Made by a program: the position numbers and the translations under genes. The notes beneath the pieces were generated by a model. The model was not told where the DNA came from, made no database searches, and was given only the letters and a program-made list of their open reading frames with translations. Source: Saccharum officinarum (Eukaryota; Streptophyta; Magnoliopsida; Poales; Poaceae). From it: 64,000 bases of DNA. This document shows, piece by piece, positions 32,520-42,981 of the stretch. The stretch lies in NCBI GenBank assembly GCA_020631735.1, contig CM036160.1:9020746-9084745 (forward strand), written 5' to 3'. The number at the start of each line of letters is the position of its first letter. Positions within the stretch are counted from its first letter, which is position 1.

Positions 32520-34145
32520 TTACCTCTCCTCATATTGTGAACTAGGAATTTACTAGCTTCATCATCTCTAGCTCCTTCGTGTACTATAGCACCTAGGATC
32601 AAGAACTGTCTATGATCATGCCAAACAGGGTCTTAATTCCCTCAGAAAATAATTCCAAAATGGCATTTATGTAAATTTGTAAAAATAATTATACGATGTT
32701 ATAATTTCTCCGGTATGATAAATACAGTACCACATATTTTAATATTGGAAGATATTTATTACAAACCACAATGTCATGAAGAATTTCCAACGACCAAGCT
32801 AAGCACTAATAAGCATCAATACACCAACTATAATGTGTCAAACAATTACTACCTACTTCACCCATAGCCCCCACATCTCTTCTTCTATCTCTATATTGTG
32901 GTTAGCTAGTACAATTTACATTTACTTACTGATTTAATTAGTACTAGCTAAGTAAATGTAATTACAACCTACTTCACTTTAGTAGTACTAAATCAGTGCT
33001 TAGCTAGTACTATTTACATTTGCTTACTGATTTAACCCAGAAATATAGTTCTGACTCTTTTTATAATCACATCAACAGCTACTCTTGTCCAAAATAAAGA
33101 AATAACTATATGCTACTATATACCAATTCTCCTAAAATGTTCTTCCACTCTAGACTATACACTGGTACTAGAATATTTGGCGCCGTTCATAGGCTCCATG
33201 ATATGTCGACTGCCGCACACCCAAACTCCTGTTTGCACGTACTACCTTCTCCCTGTAAATATATAAATCCTGACAACAATTAACGCATTAATTAATCTGA
33301 AAAAATGAACTCTTACGGTTGAGAGCTCAAACTCGATGCCCGTACGACGAACTCCTATGCAAATCCACGTGCTTTCTTTCAGTCCAAATGGGAAACAATC
33401 TGCCGTACGATTGAGCCCAGATCCTATTATTACGACTCATACAATAAACAAGTCGTGATTACTCCATCGGCATCATGCCATTCTCGCCCTCATCACAAAC
33501 TTGTGGCTGCTGATCATGCACAACCAATTAGCGCATTAATATAATGCATAAGCTAGCTATGCTCTGTTATGTTTGGTAATGACCAACAGAGACTTTCGGC
33601 AACTCGCTGTCAGTTGTTAACCTATGGCTAAGCACTACGGTAACAACGACTTGACCATGCCGCCCTCTTGACACACCTGCTGTTTCATGCTGGTAACATA
33701 GATGGGGTGATTAATGGAAGTATATATATAAATATAGCTCCAGATTTCGAGATGCTACCAAAGCTAGCAAAATCGATTGAGCAGGTAGCAGTACTCTGCC
33801 ATTAGACAATGATATTGATTGGTTGAAAACGCTTTGGGGAATCTTAATTCATTCACACATACTAGCTGCTGTTATGTTAGTTCTGAAATTGACTAGCTGA
33901 GCAATGTTCATGATTCATATTGCTTTCTCAATCAGAAAAGAAAAAAACTTAACAAGTGGCTAATTGGTTTAGCGGTGGGCCTTAATTGAGTGGAAACTTA
34001 GCAAAGATAATTAAGGGCGCACAAATCAAATTCAATAGATCGGTACCAACTAGATCAAACTAGCTCGTACCGGCTGCTAGGTCTACAATAGTACCTCCTC
34101 GTCACAAACAAGGCCGTTTGTTTATACTCCCGCATACTGCATCTC
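32520..34145. other. Intergenic DNA; MITE tail, B' copy and short repeats
   Basis: 32520-32616 looks like a partial MITE ending GCCAAACAGGG. 32617-32840 is segment B', the partner of 6363-6583. 32860-33040 holds two copies of TAGCTAGTAC.ATTTACATTT..TTACTGATTTA and two of ACCTACTTCAC, with a partly inverted copy between. 33050-34145 shows no gene or named repeat. Confidence 0.5.
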
Positions 34146-35062
34146 TGGCTCGTAAGACTAGCCGCAGTGGGTACTCTAAAACGATACTTTAAAGCTTTAG
34201 AGTATGAATATAGAGTAAAAACTGCTGCACTGGATACTCTAAAACGATACTAAATCCTTTCTCTCACTCTATATTTAGAGTGATACTGTACTTACTCTAT
34301 ACTCTATAGTGGCGGGCCCCACTAGCTAAACAAAGGAAAAAATGATATAACTAACAAACCAAAAATTCAAATTAAATTTCGATTTCACCATTAAATTCGT
34401 CTCAATAAACCATTCAAAACTAGATCACACATGGATATATTTAGATAAAGTGACAAGTGGGTCCCACAGTGGATAGAGTGGATAGAGGATGATATAGAGA
34501 ATGGATGGGTGCGGGAGAATTGAGTATAGAGGAGAGAATCTTGCTGACTAGGACGTATAGAGGATAAATATAGAAGTCCATGAGTATGGGTAGTCTAAGA
34601 CCGGCTGCACCGGGAGACAGTGCAGTATCGTGTACCAGACCAGAGTCCCGCACCGGATGCTGTAAAAGCTCCGCTATCCGGTACTTGCACGCTAAATATA
34701 GTGGAGCTGGAGTGTGATACCGGCTGCACAGCACACAGGGCCACCACGCACGCGCGAGAGGAGAGAGGTGGGAGCATCAGCTGTGGGTCCCACGTTTGCA
34801 AGTTACTAAAAAAAATGTTATAACTCACAAACCAAAAAATCAAATTAAATTATGATTGCACCATTAAATTCGTTTTAATAAATACTTCAAAACAAGATGT
34901 CACATGGATATATTTAGATAAAGTGATAAGTGAGCCCTACAGTGGATAGAGGATGATATAGAGGATGGATGGATGTGGGGAAACTGTATATTTTGTGGTG
35001 ACTAGGATGGAATATTCCTTTTATAGGATGAATATAGAGGTCTATGAGTGCGGATAGTCTAA
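34146..35062. repeat. Two tandem copies of an AT-rich MITE-like repeat
   Basis: Copies at about 34146-34600 and 34601-35062. Shared words are TCACATGGATATATTTAGAT, AAAGTGA.AAGTG, AGTGGATAGAG, GATGATATAGAG and AGTCTAAGA. The left copy opens with a twice-repeated ACTCTAAAACGATACT unit. Two more copies occur in the opposite orientation at about 37480-37730 and 37915-38175. Ends and target duplications are unclear. Confidence 0.6.
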
Positions 35063-35778
35063 GATAGTGTGTTGGTTGCTGGGATATGTTGGGATGGGAT
35101 GAGATAGATTTCTTTCTTAGCCTATGTGGTTCAGAGTCGTGGAGGAACCGGGACGTCCTAGGTGAGAATATACCCGATGATGTCGTGACTTCGCGTCTCA
35201 TTTTTTCAGCAGATAGAGTCATCTCCGCCACCAACCGCTCATTTCCGTAGCGCTCGTCTCCGCTCCATACGAAAAAGCACCGCTCTCCCTCGATCTAGCA
35301 ACCAGCAACGTGAAGGCCACCAAGAGGGCGCGTTCGCGGCGGGCGGTGGCGCGGCACCGGACGGCACGGCAGCGGCGCTGCACTAGAGGCCGCGTCAACG
35401 GCGCGTCACTGCCCTATCGGAGGGCGCGGCAGCAGCGCAGCACCGACACAAGCGATGGCGCGTGGCCGTGTGGGCGAGCACCGGCCCTAGCCCCGCGACG
35501 GCGAGCAGGGCCCCGAGCGGGTGAGCGTGTGGGGTGTGCATCTCGGGCCGGAAATTCCGCTGCCAGAGGAAGAAAAGTAAGAAAAGAAAAGAACTGACAA
35601 ACATACCCCATATGTCGGTGGGTGATCCCACTTTTGATGTCCCCAGACCAAACAGGAAATGGATTGATCCCATCCCTCTTCAACCAAATAGAAACTAGAG
35701 TCGTCCCATCTCTGTCCTGTCTCAAAAACCAGAGACGGGACCATCCCACCCCACCTTGATTCCCAACAAAACACTACC
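35063..35778. mobile_element. PIF/Harbinger-like element with GC-rich interior
   Basis: Begins GATAGTGTGTTGGTTGCTGG and, read from the right, GGTAGTGTTTTGTTGGGAAT, flanked by TAA on both sides (35060-35062 and 35779-35781). GGGATGGGATGAGAT near the left pairs with the CCATCCCACC region near the right. The interior 35290-35580 is GC-rich (words GGCGCGGCA, GCGGCG) with biased open frames and may be captured DNA. No transposase is present. Confidence 0.6.
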
Positions 35779-35781
35779 TAA

Positions 35782-36595
35782 ATCGTCGTTGCTTACAATT
35801 CAGATAAAAACTACTTCAGCACGAAATAAACTGTGAAAGAGAGGAGCCAAATGAGCTACACTTTTGGGGCTCCTCCCGATTCTGCTACAGTACCCACTCA
35901 AGCTCATCAGATATATAATGAAGGAAGAAACCCTAGCCTGAAAGCCCATCTTGCCCTCAACCGCTCCTCTTCCTCCCTCTTCTCCCATGCGGGCACGCCT
36001 CTATCACTCCTCTCCACCGTACCGCAGCCGCGCCTCCGCCCCTCTCTTCTCTCTACTTCTGAGCATGAGGCATGGTGGGGTGTGAGAGGTGCGGGCTAGG
36101 CCCAGCGGTACAACCTGAGAGCTAGGTGGCAGGGCACAACTGGGGTGCAAGGCGGCAGGGCATGGCCGGGGCAGTGGCGGTTTGATATTGGAGATTTTAT
36201 TTAGTACACTTGGGTTAACAATGAACTTAATAGTAAAATTTTACTCATACATTGTTGAATTTAACTATATATACACTTTTAGTTGAATTGAGTTACTATC
36301 CGAATAGAAATCCAAATCTGTATTCGTATTTAAAAATATCTATACCTATATTCATATTCAAATTAAAATATGATAAAAAGTGATATCCGGATCCGATTCC
36401 GCGAGTATCCGATCAATTTCCATCCCTACGTCCAAAGACCAGCTAGCGACTAGTACCATGGATCATGCATGGATGCTTAAACAATGCATGCATGCAAATG
36501 GTAGCTTGTTGCACGGACAAGGCCATATGCGTGAGGCCTGATCTGACTCATTCGATCAAGCCATATCTTTGTGTCGGATACAGTATATTTGCCTA
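35782..36595. other. Intergenic; GC-rich patch and hAT-MITE remnant
   Basis: 35920-36190 is GC-rich with a CT-rich run and an AACCCTAGCC motif, like a gene 5' end fragment, but no domain is seen. 36290-36426 ends GATCAATTTCCATCCCTA and repeats the ATCCGGATCCG-type words of the MITE at 37093, so it is probably half of a related element. Confidence 0.4.
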
Positions 36596-36923
36596 GGGCC
36601 TTGTTTAGCGGTATAAAGTTTCTGGTTGTCACGTCAAATATCATATGGGTGTTGAATGGGGTGGTTGGATATAAAAAAACTAATTATAATTCGTCAATAA
36701 ACCGAGAGATGGATTTATTAAGCCTAATTAATCCATCATTAACACGTGTATACTGTAGCACTTTATTGTCAAATTATGGATTAGTTAGGCTTAAAAGATT
36801 CGTCTCGCAAAGTAGTCATAATCTGTATAATTAGTTATTTTTATAGTCTATATTTAATATTCTATACATATATCAAATATTCGATGAGATATAATGTAAA
36901 CTTTTGGTAACTAAACAAGAACC
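36596..36923. mobile_element. Tourist-like MITE, copy 2
   Basis: Begins GGGCCTTGTTTAGCGG and ends GTAACTAAACAAGAACC. It shares with copy 1 at 1894 the stretches ATTTATTAAGCCTAATTA, ACTGTAGCACTTTATTGTC and GGCTTAAAAGATTCGTCTC. No clean target duplication could be fixed. Confidence 0.7.
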
Positions 36924-37092
36924 TGGATGACCTCGCTAAACGACTAGACCGTGCATGCATGGTGCCATGGTGTGGTGTGGATTGGATGTGGCAAATAATT
37001 GAGCACGTCGTCGTCGTCCATGGTCCATCTGGCAGTAGAGACATACTACATGGGATATCGATCGTATGTGCTGCAGGCAGCACAGGTCCTAC

Positions 37093-37368
37093 CAGGGATG
37101 AAAACGGTACGGATATTTTCCGACCGTATTCGAGACCGAATTCGTTTAGAGGAGTTTTAATCCGTCCGTATCCGAGTCCGGATATTTAACATTCGATACC
37201 GTATTCGTATCCGAATATTTAAATCACATATTTATGATGTCGATATCCAATCGTATCCTATCCGGTATTTTTGATATTATCCGTATTCGAATCCGAATCC
37301 GGACATAAATATAAAAACAAATACGATATCAGTGATATCCGTCCGTATCCGATCCGTTTTCATCCCTA
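37093..37368. mobile_element. hAT-type MITE
   Basis: Begins CAGGGATGAAAACGG and ends CCGTTTTCATCCCTA, an inverted pair with one end-base difference. Flanks GGTCCTAC (37085-37092) and GGTACTAC (37369-37376) form an 8-bp duplication with one mismatch. CAGGG ends and an 8-bp duplication are typical of hAT elements. The interior is filled with CGTATCCGA-type repeats. Confidence 0.8.
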
Positions 37369-37479
37369 GGTACTACTATACGCAAGCGGATGCACACTGT
37401 GCCGGACAGAACCTCACGTGCAGACCTTCCGGAATCCGGACTAGACCACATGGGCAAGCCTCCGGCTATCTGTACTCAT

Positions 37480-38175
37480 GAACCTTTATATTCATCCTTT
37501 ATGTATTCTAGTCATCAAGATTTTTTTTTATATTTAATTCTTCCGCATCCATCTATTCTCTATATCATCCTCTATTCATTATGGGGCCCACTTGTCACTT
37601 TATCTAAATATATTCATGTGACATCTTATTTTGAAGTATTTATTGAAACGAATTTAATGATACAATCGAAATTTAATTTGGTTCTTTGATTTACGAGTTA
37701 TAATATTTTTTGTTGGTTGAAGCAGTGGGACCCGCCACTGCACCTCCCCTGCACATCTGGTCGCTCGCGTAGCGGACATCCTGCAGGCACGCCAAAAATA
37801 GCGGACGAGCGGTCGTCCGCTTGGATAGCGGACCGCTTAACGTACTCAGCTGCGGACGTTTTTCCACTGTCCGTCTCCTGCAGGACGAGCGTAGCGGACG
37901 CGGTCCAGTCGATCTCAGGCTATCCGCACTCGTGGTACTCTAAATTCATCCTCTATACATCCTAGTCACCAAGATTCTCTTCTCTGTTCCCAATTCTTCC
38001 GCACTCATCCATCCTCTATCATCCTTTATCCACTGTGGGGCCCACTTGTCACTTTATCTAAATATATCCATGTGAGATCTAGTTTTGAAGCATTTATTGA
38101 AACGAATTTAATGGTGCAATCGGAATTTAATTTGGTTTTTTGTTTGTGAGTTATAATATTTTTTAGTACGGAAAA
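37480..38175. repeat. Two inverted-orientation copies of the AT-rich repeat
   Basis: About 37480-37730 and 37915-38175 match the complement of 34320-35062: TTGTCACTTTATCTAAATAT, ATTTATTGAAACGAATTTAA and GAGTTATAATATTTTT occur in the same order. Between them 37740-37910 holds GC-richer DNA with repeated AGCGGAC words (GCGTAGCGGAC, TAGCGGACGAGCGG). Confidence 0.6.
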
Positions 38176-38457
38176 AAGTTGGCACGCTCTCCCACACACT
38201 CTCTTTCTTATGCTGTCTCCCGCGGCCGTCCTCCCAAGCGGTCCTGTAGCGTATGAATTGTTCCACCGTAAATATAGAGGATAGCCTCCGATGCTGTATG
38301 ATAGAGTAGGATATAGAGTATACCGTTGCAGCTGTTTTATTCTCTATGTCGTACTGCAGGGAGGTTTCCTGGACGCCGGTGCGGTCGGTCTCAGAGCATG
38401 AGGGCAATAGGGCATAGCCTAGCCACCCTGGGACTGGCACGGCTGGAGTTTGCTCAA

Positions 38458-38721
38458 CCCCTTGTTTAGTTCCCCCAATTCTCCCCAAATTTCACTATAC
38501 AAAAAGAAGATTCCTCGTCACATCAAAATGTCGGCAAATGTATGGAGTACTAAATGTTGATGAAATCAAAAACTAATTGCACAGTTTTGTTGCACTTTGC
38601 GAGACGAACATTTTAAGCCTAGTTAGTTAAAATTTGGATAATTTTTACCAAATACAAACGAAATACTACAGGAATTCTGATACAGTGTTTTTCTCCCCAA
38701 TTCTCTGAACTAAACGAGGCC
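38458..38721. mobile_element. Tourist-like MITE, copy 3 (diverged)
   Basis: Begins CCCCTTGTTTAGTTCCCCC and ends GAACTAAACGAGGCC, flanked by CAA on both sides (38455-38457 and 38722-38724). The interior word TTTTAAGCCTAGTTAGTTAA is related to copies 1 and 2. Confidence 0.65.
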
Positions 38722-39006
38722 CAAGTTCTGAGGACGAGTGAGCTGAGCTAGCACTCTAGTAGTACTCATCTGTCTACAGTATAGGAGTACAGTGTACAGT
38801 ACTCACGGAGTAGTATTTTTTAAGGGGAAGTTGTTGTGTAAGAATGCGTGCGTGTTTGTTGCAGGTGCTGTCCGATCAGAGGGGAAAGCCACCGCCTCCG
38901 TTCAAAAGGGCATGCAACAGCACTGTTCATATGTTGTAGCACTCCAGAACGTGTTCATATGTTGTAGCACTCTCTCGCCCGGGCGCCCGGGCCTCCTCCT
39001 GCTCTG

Positions 39007-39755
39007 TGTTGGGACGAGTACCCCAGGTGGCGGAGGCCTGAACGTGCACGAGGCAGACGAGGACGAATGATTCGTCTGGAGTCTTGCAGGAAAACTGGGG
39101 TCTTCGGCGCGGGGAGCGGGGCCTCAGACCGGGCCAACGACGACTCGGAATTGAGGGATAACCATAATAGGCGGAGGCTCTGGGCCATGTGGGCAAAAGC
39201 AACTAACGGGATACCAGAGTCTTGTATGCTGTGCAGGGGAAATCCAGCAGAGGTCCCCACTTCGACGTCAATGGCTCCCGGATGGTGAGGCTTGGCGAAG
39301 GTTCGGGCCTCACAGCCGAAGGTTCGGATGTCACAAGCGAAGGTTTCCACAACAAGCCGGTCAGGGACCCTGACGGGAGGATGGAGGTCGCGGGCGCCTG
39401 GCTGACTTTCCAGGCGATCAGCGGACCAGCGGTGTGGGTCGGGATTAGGCCTGCACCCTCGGCCCATCGTGAAGAAGGCGGTTCGCGGATAGATTGTCTC
39501 GCTGCCCCTACCCTGCCTACTTGTGATAAGAATCTTCTTAGCATACCCCACCACCGTCACGGGACAAATGTGTAAAAGACAATGATGGCCAACAGTGTCC
39601 TATAAAAGGGAGAAGCAATTTTACTGGGGTTGGTTGGTGAATGCATTAATGAAACCCTAGCCTCCTTCAAGTTCACCTGTATTCAATCCAGCGTCCGGGG
39701 CATCGGCCATGCAGAGGCTCTCCTAGTCCACTTGTTGGTATCCGTTATTCCAACA
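39007..39755 (+). repeat. 5' LTR of the Tat Gypsy (749 bp)
   Basis: Begins TGTTGGGACGAGTACCCCAG and ends CCGTTATTCCAACA. It aligns to 53606-54348 with scattered substitutions. A polyadenylation-like and leader region (TATAAAAGGGAGAAG near 39600) is conserved in both copies and suggests the LTR promoter. Confidence 0.93.
39596..39615 (+). promoter_or_regulatory. Putative LTR TATA box
   Basis: CCTATAAAAGGGAGAAG in the 5' LTR, matched by CCTATAAAATGGAGAAG at about 54198 in the 3' LTR. It lies about 150 bp before the LTR end, a usual place for the Gypsy LTR promoter. Confidence 0.55.
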
Positions 39756-39756
39756 T

Positions 39757-39772
39757 TGGCACCCACCGCGTG
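39757..39772 (+). other. Primer binding site of the Tat Gypsy
   Basis: TGGCACCCACCGCGTG lies just inside the 5' LTR. Grass Tat-type elements usually carry TGGCGCCCACCGTGGG at this point, so this is a mutated form. Confidence 0.6.
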
Positions 39773-39792
39773 TTGGTCGAGAAAAACCCACG

Positions 39793-40976
39793 ATGGCAGG
39801 AAAGGGAAAAGCCTCCACAAGAGCGCCGGCGGCCTCCGTCCCGCGAGGAAGGCCTAGGCACAATACCCGCAGCACATACACCCCAGTCCAAGAGGACCAA
39901 GTTGAGGAAGCAGCGGTCCAAGAGCAACCTCCGGCCCCGGAGGTACAACAAGGAACAGGCCAAACACTTGAGCAAGAGCTCCAGCAGCTGCAGGCTCGGT
40001 CATAGAGCATGCAGCAAGAAAGGGATAGAGTTGCGGCGGCATTTGCCGCAAGCTAGCAAGCGGCCCAAACTTACTCCCAGACGATAGAAATCAGGCAACA
40101 GTTCGCCCTCTTACAAGCAGAGATACAAAGCTTGCAGCCTCCACAACCACCTTCAAGCACATCCCGCCAGGTTCACTCAGTAAGTCAAAACCAGCTCAAT
40201 CCTTCGCCACCCTCAATAGCTCAACCAACCTTCGGCTCACCTCTCACAACTCCACAAGCACACAGAACCATAGATCCTAAATCCCCGCTATTCGAAGGCA
40301 TTCAAACATCGCCATGGCCAGCTTCCTACAATCCAATCACACTTTTCAAGTTCAACGAGAAATCAGACCCGCACCAATTCATTATGAGCTTCGAAGCAGT
40401 AGTAGCCTCCGCAGGGGGAACGAGACAGTCCTAGCCAAATCCTTCGTCATCGCAGCCGAAGGTGATGCGTTGGCCTAGTGCTCCATGCTCAAGCCAAGCA
40501 CAATATACTCATGGGAGAACCTCCGTGACAAGACCCTAGCAAATTTCAAGAGCTTCACCAGTGAATCCCTGACATTCATAGACTTGTTCCAATACAAGCA
40601 AAACTAGGGAGAGGCACTGAAAGATTATTTCTAGAGATTTGTGCAAGTCAAAGCAAAGGCTCCTGACGTCCTAGAAGAAGTAGCTATTAAAGCAGCAATC
40701 AAGGGCCTCCACATAGAACCCTTCGTAGCTCACCTGGCCAGAGAAAAGCCAACATCCATGCAGGATTTTTACTCATAATTTGAAAAGTATTGCAGGTCAG
40801 ACAACAACCTCCGCAAAAGGCTAAAAGAGCAAAACCAGAACAAACAACAAGGAAACAATAGGAATACACAAAGGAACAATGGAGGCCAAGCCAGCAGCAG
40901 CAAAAGCAAGGCCAAGGCCAACAAGTCTTCAACATTGAGCAGTAGGGCAGTAGTCAGCAAGGACAGACGATGCCGG
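39793..40976 (+). pseudogene. Tat Gypsy gag, N-terminal part (before solo LTR)
   Basis: Starts MAGKGKASTRAPAASVPRGR, followed by a Gln-rich coiled-coil-like stretch (LEQELQQLQARS) and the gag core (ITLFKFNEKSDPHQFIMSFE, SFVIAAEGDAL, ENLRDKTLANFKSF, AIKGLHIEPFVAHLAREKP, DFYS.FEKYCRSDNNLRK). Internal stops include TAG after QARS, after EGDAL and in YKQN.GEALKDYF, and a frame change lies near 40430. A solo LTR splits gag at 40977. Confidence 0.85.
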
Positions 40977-42981
40977 TGAAAGGTCTTGATGGCTAGAGAG
41001 GGGTGAATAGCCTTTTAAAAATTTTCTACAAAGACAAGCTAAACAAGTTTATCAATATAACAAATAGCGAGATACGAGTTTTGCTTAGCCTACGGGGTGT
41101 TTGTAAGCCACCTATCCAATTCACAATTCTAGTATATTTGCACTCAACCGCACAAGTCAAACCGCAAGAGGAAAACTAGAAGGCTACTCTACTCAAGGTA
41201 CTAAGCACTAGAGAAAACAACTAAGTACTTGAAATGTAATACAAGAGTAGGGTAAGAAATATTTCACCGAGGGGCGATGAATTGAGCCAATCAATCAATA
41301 GTTTCAAGTGATGATAATCAAGATAACCACTCCACCGAGATAAATCAATCACAATCAAAGAAGTGAAGACACGAGATTTATCCCGAGGTTCACGTGCTTG
41401 CCGGCACGCTAGTCCCCATTGTGTCCCTCTTCACCACGTGGTTCGGTGGCTAATCGGTCACACACCGAGCCTCTCAAAAGGCGCCACAAGAACCTACCAA
41501 ATGGCAAATGGTTGCAAATGACACAAGCAATCCACTAACGTTGCCTTTGGCGCTTCGCCGAGGTAGGCACAAACCCCTCACAATCACCGGAGGTGGCCAA
41601 GAACAATCACTAACTCTTGCCAACGCCTCCAAGCTGCTCCAACTGTCTAGGTGGCGGCAACCACCAAGAAAAACAAGAATCCCACAACAAATCAACCACC
41701 AAGTGCCAACTAGATGCAATCTCACAATGCAAATGCACTTGGATCACTCAATCTCACTTCGAATATGCAAAGAAGCAAGAGAGATGAGTAGGAGAGGAGT
41801 TGCTTAGCTCAAAGTGCTCACAAGTATGTGAAAGAATGCTAGCGTCTGAGCTTTGAGCCGGCCAACGAGTATTTATAGACGTACCCCTTCGAATATAGCC
41901 GTTAGGCACTTGAAACAGCCGCAGCCGCGCTGACCGGACGCGCTAGTCAAACTGACCGGACGCGCAGGTGCGTACACCACCCATGCGCGAAACATGACCG
42001 GACGCGCTGTTTGAAATTTACCGGACGCGCGACGCTCGACCAGACACGCTGGTCCTATAACTGACCAAACGCACTGGTCAAGCTTAGCAATGCTCCAACG
42101 AAACAGCGACTGGACGCGCTGGAGAACTGACCGGACGCCACAGTGCCAACGTCCGGTTGGAGTCCAGTAAGCTCCCCCAACGACTGGACGCATCCGGTCG
42201 GTCATGACCGGACGCGCCACCGTGTCCGATCAAAAACAGAGACACGCGTAGACGCTGAACACTGACCGGATGTGTCCGGTCAAATAGAGATTGCGTCCGG
42301 TCTAGCGTCCGGTCACCTATGTGACCTCCGTTCGCCTCCGTTTGATTCACCCTTTCACATATGAGCTAGACTAAGCATGTGTGTCACTTTAGCACATGTT
42401 TTAGCTTGTGAAACAACTGTGACAATGCCTCCAAAACTCAACATTGGCGTAAAGGAAAATAGACGTTTTAATTCATCGAAAATGCCTGAATCCCACCTCG
42501 CAAGCTCGGCGGGAGAGAGAGAGGACCCCAAACCGTCTCTACCGCTCAAACTCCAACGCCACCGCAAATGTGCTAACACCACCAAGTGATCACATCATGT
42601 GAGAGTGTGTTAGCATTTTCACAATCATTTTTCGAGGCGTTATTAGTTCTATCCAAATGCATATGATTATGAAATGCACACCTAGAGGCACTTAGGAGTC
42701 CAATAACCGCGTCATTCCCCTCTTTATAGTATGGCTATCTATCCTATAATGTAACCACACCCACTAGGTGTCTTGGTTACTAAAACATAACCCTTAAGCA
42801 TATACCTTTGCCTTGATCACGTAGGGTTGCATCCAAATCCAAGTGTGGCCATCATGATTACCATGTCCATCTTGCCACCAACCTTGGAATGTACTAATCC
42901 TCATATGCTATATACAACTTAGGCATAGGATTAGTACTTAGGCATTACCACTAATTACCAACACCAAACATAGAGCTTTCA
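40977..42981 (-). mobile_element. Solo LTR, copy 2 (in gag of the Tat Gypsy)
   Basis: 2005 bp, TGAAAGGTCTTGATGGC to AGAGCTTTCA on the plus strand, flanked by GCCGG (40972-40976) and GCCAG (42982-42986), a 5-bp duplication with one mismatch. It is related to copies 1 and 3: same terminal TGAAAG/CTTTCA, same AGAG.GGGGTGAATAG near the end and same clusters of GACCGGACGCGC words at 41930-42310. No internal region remains. Confidence 0.85.
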
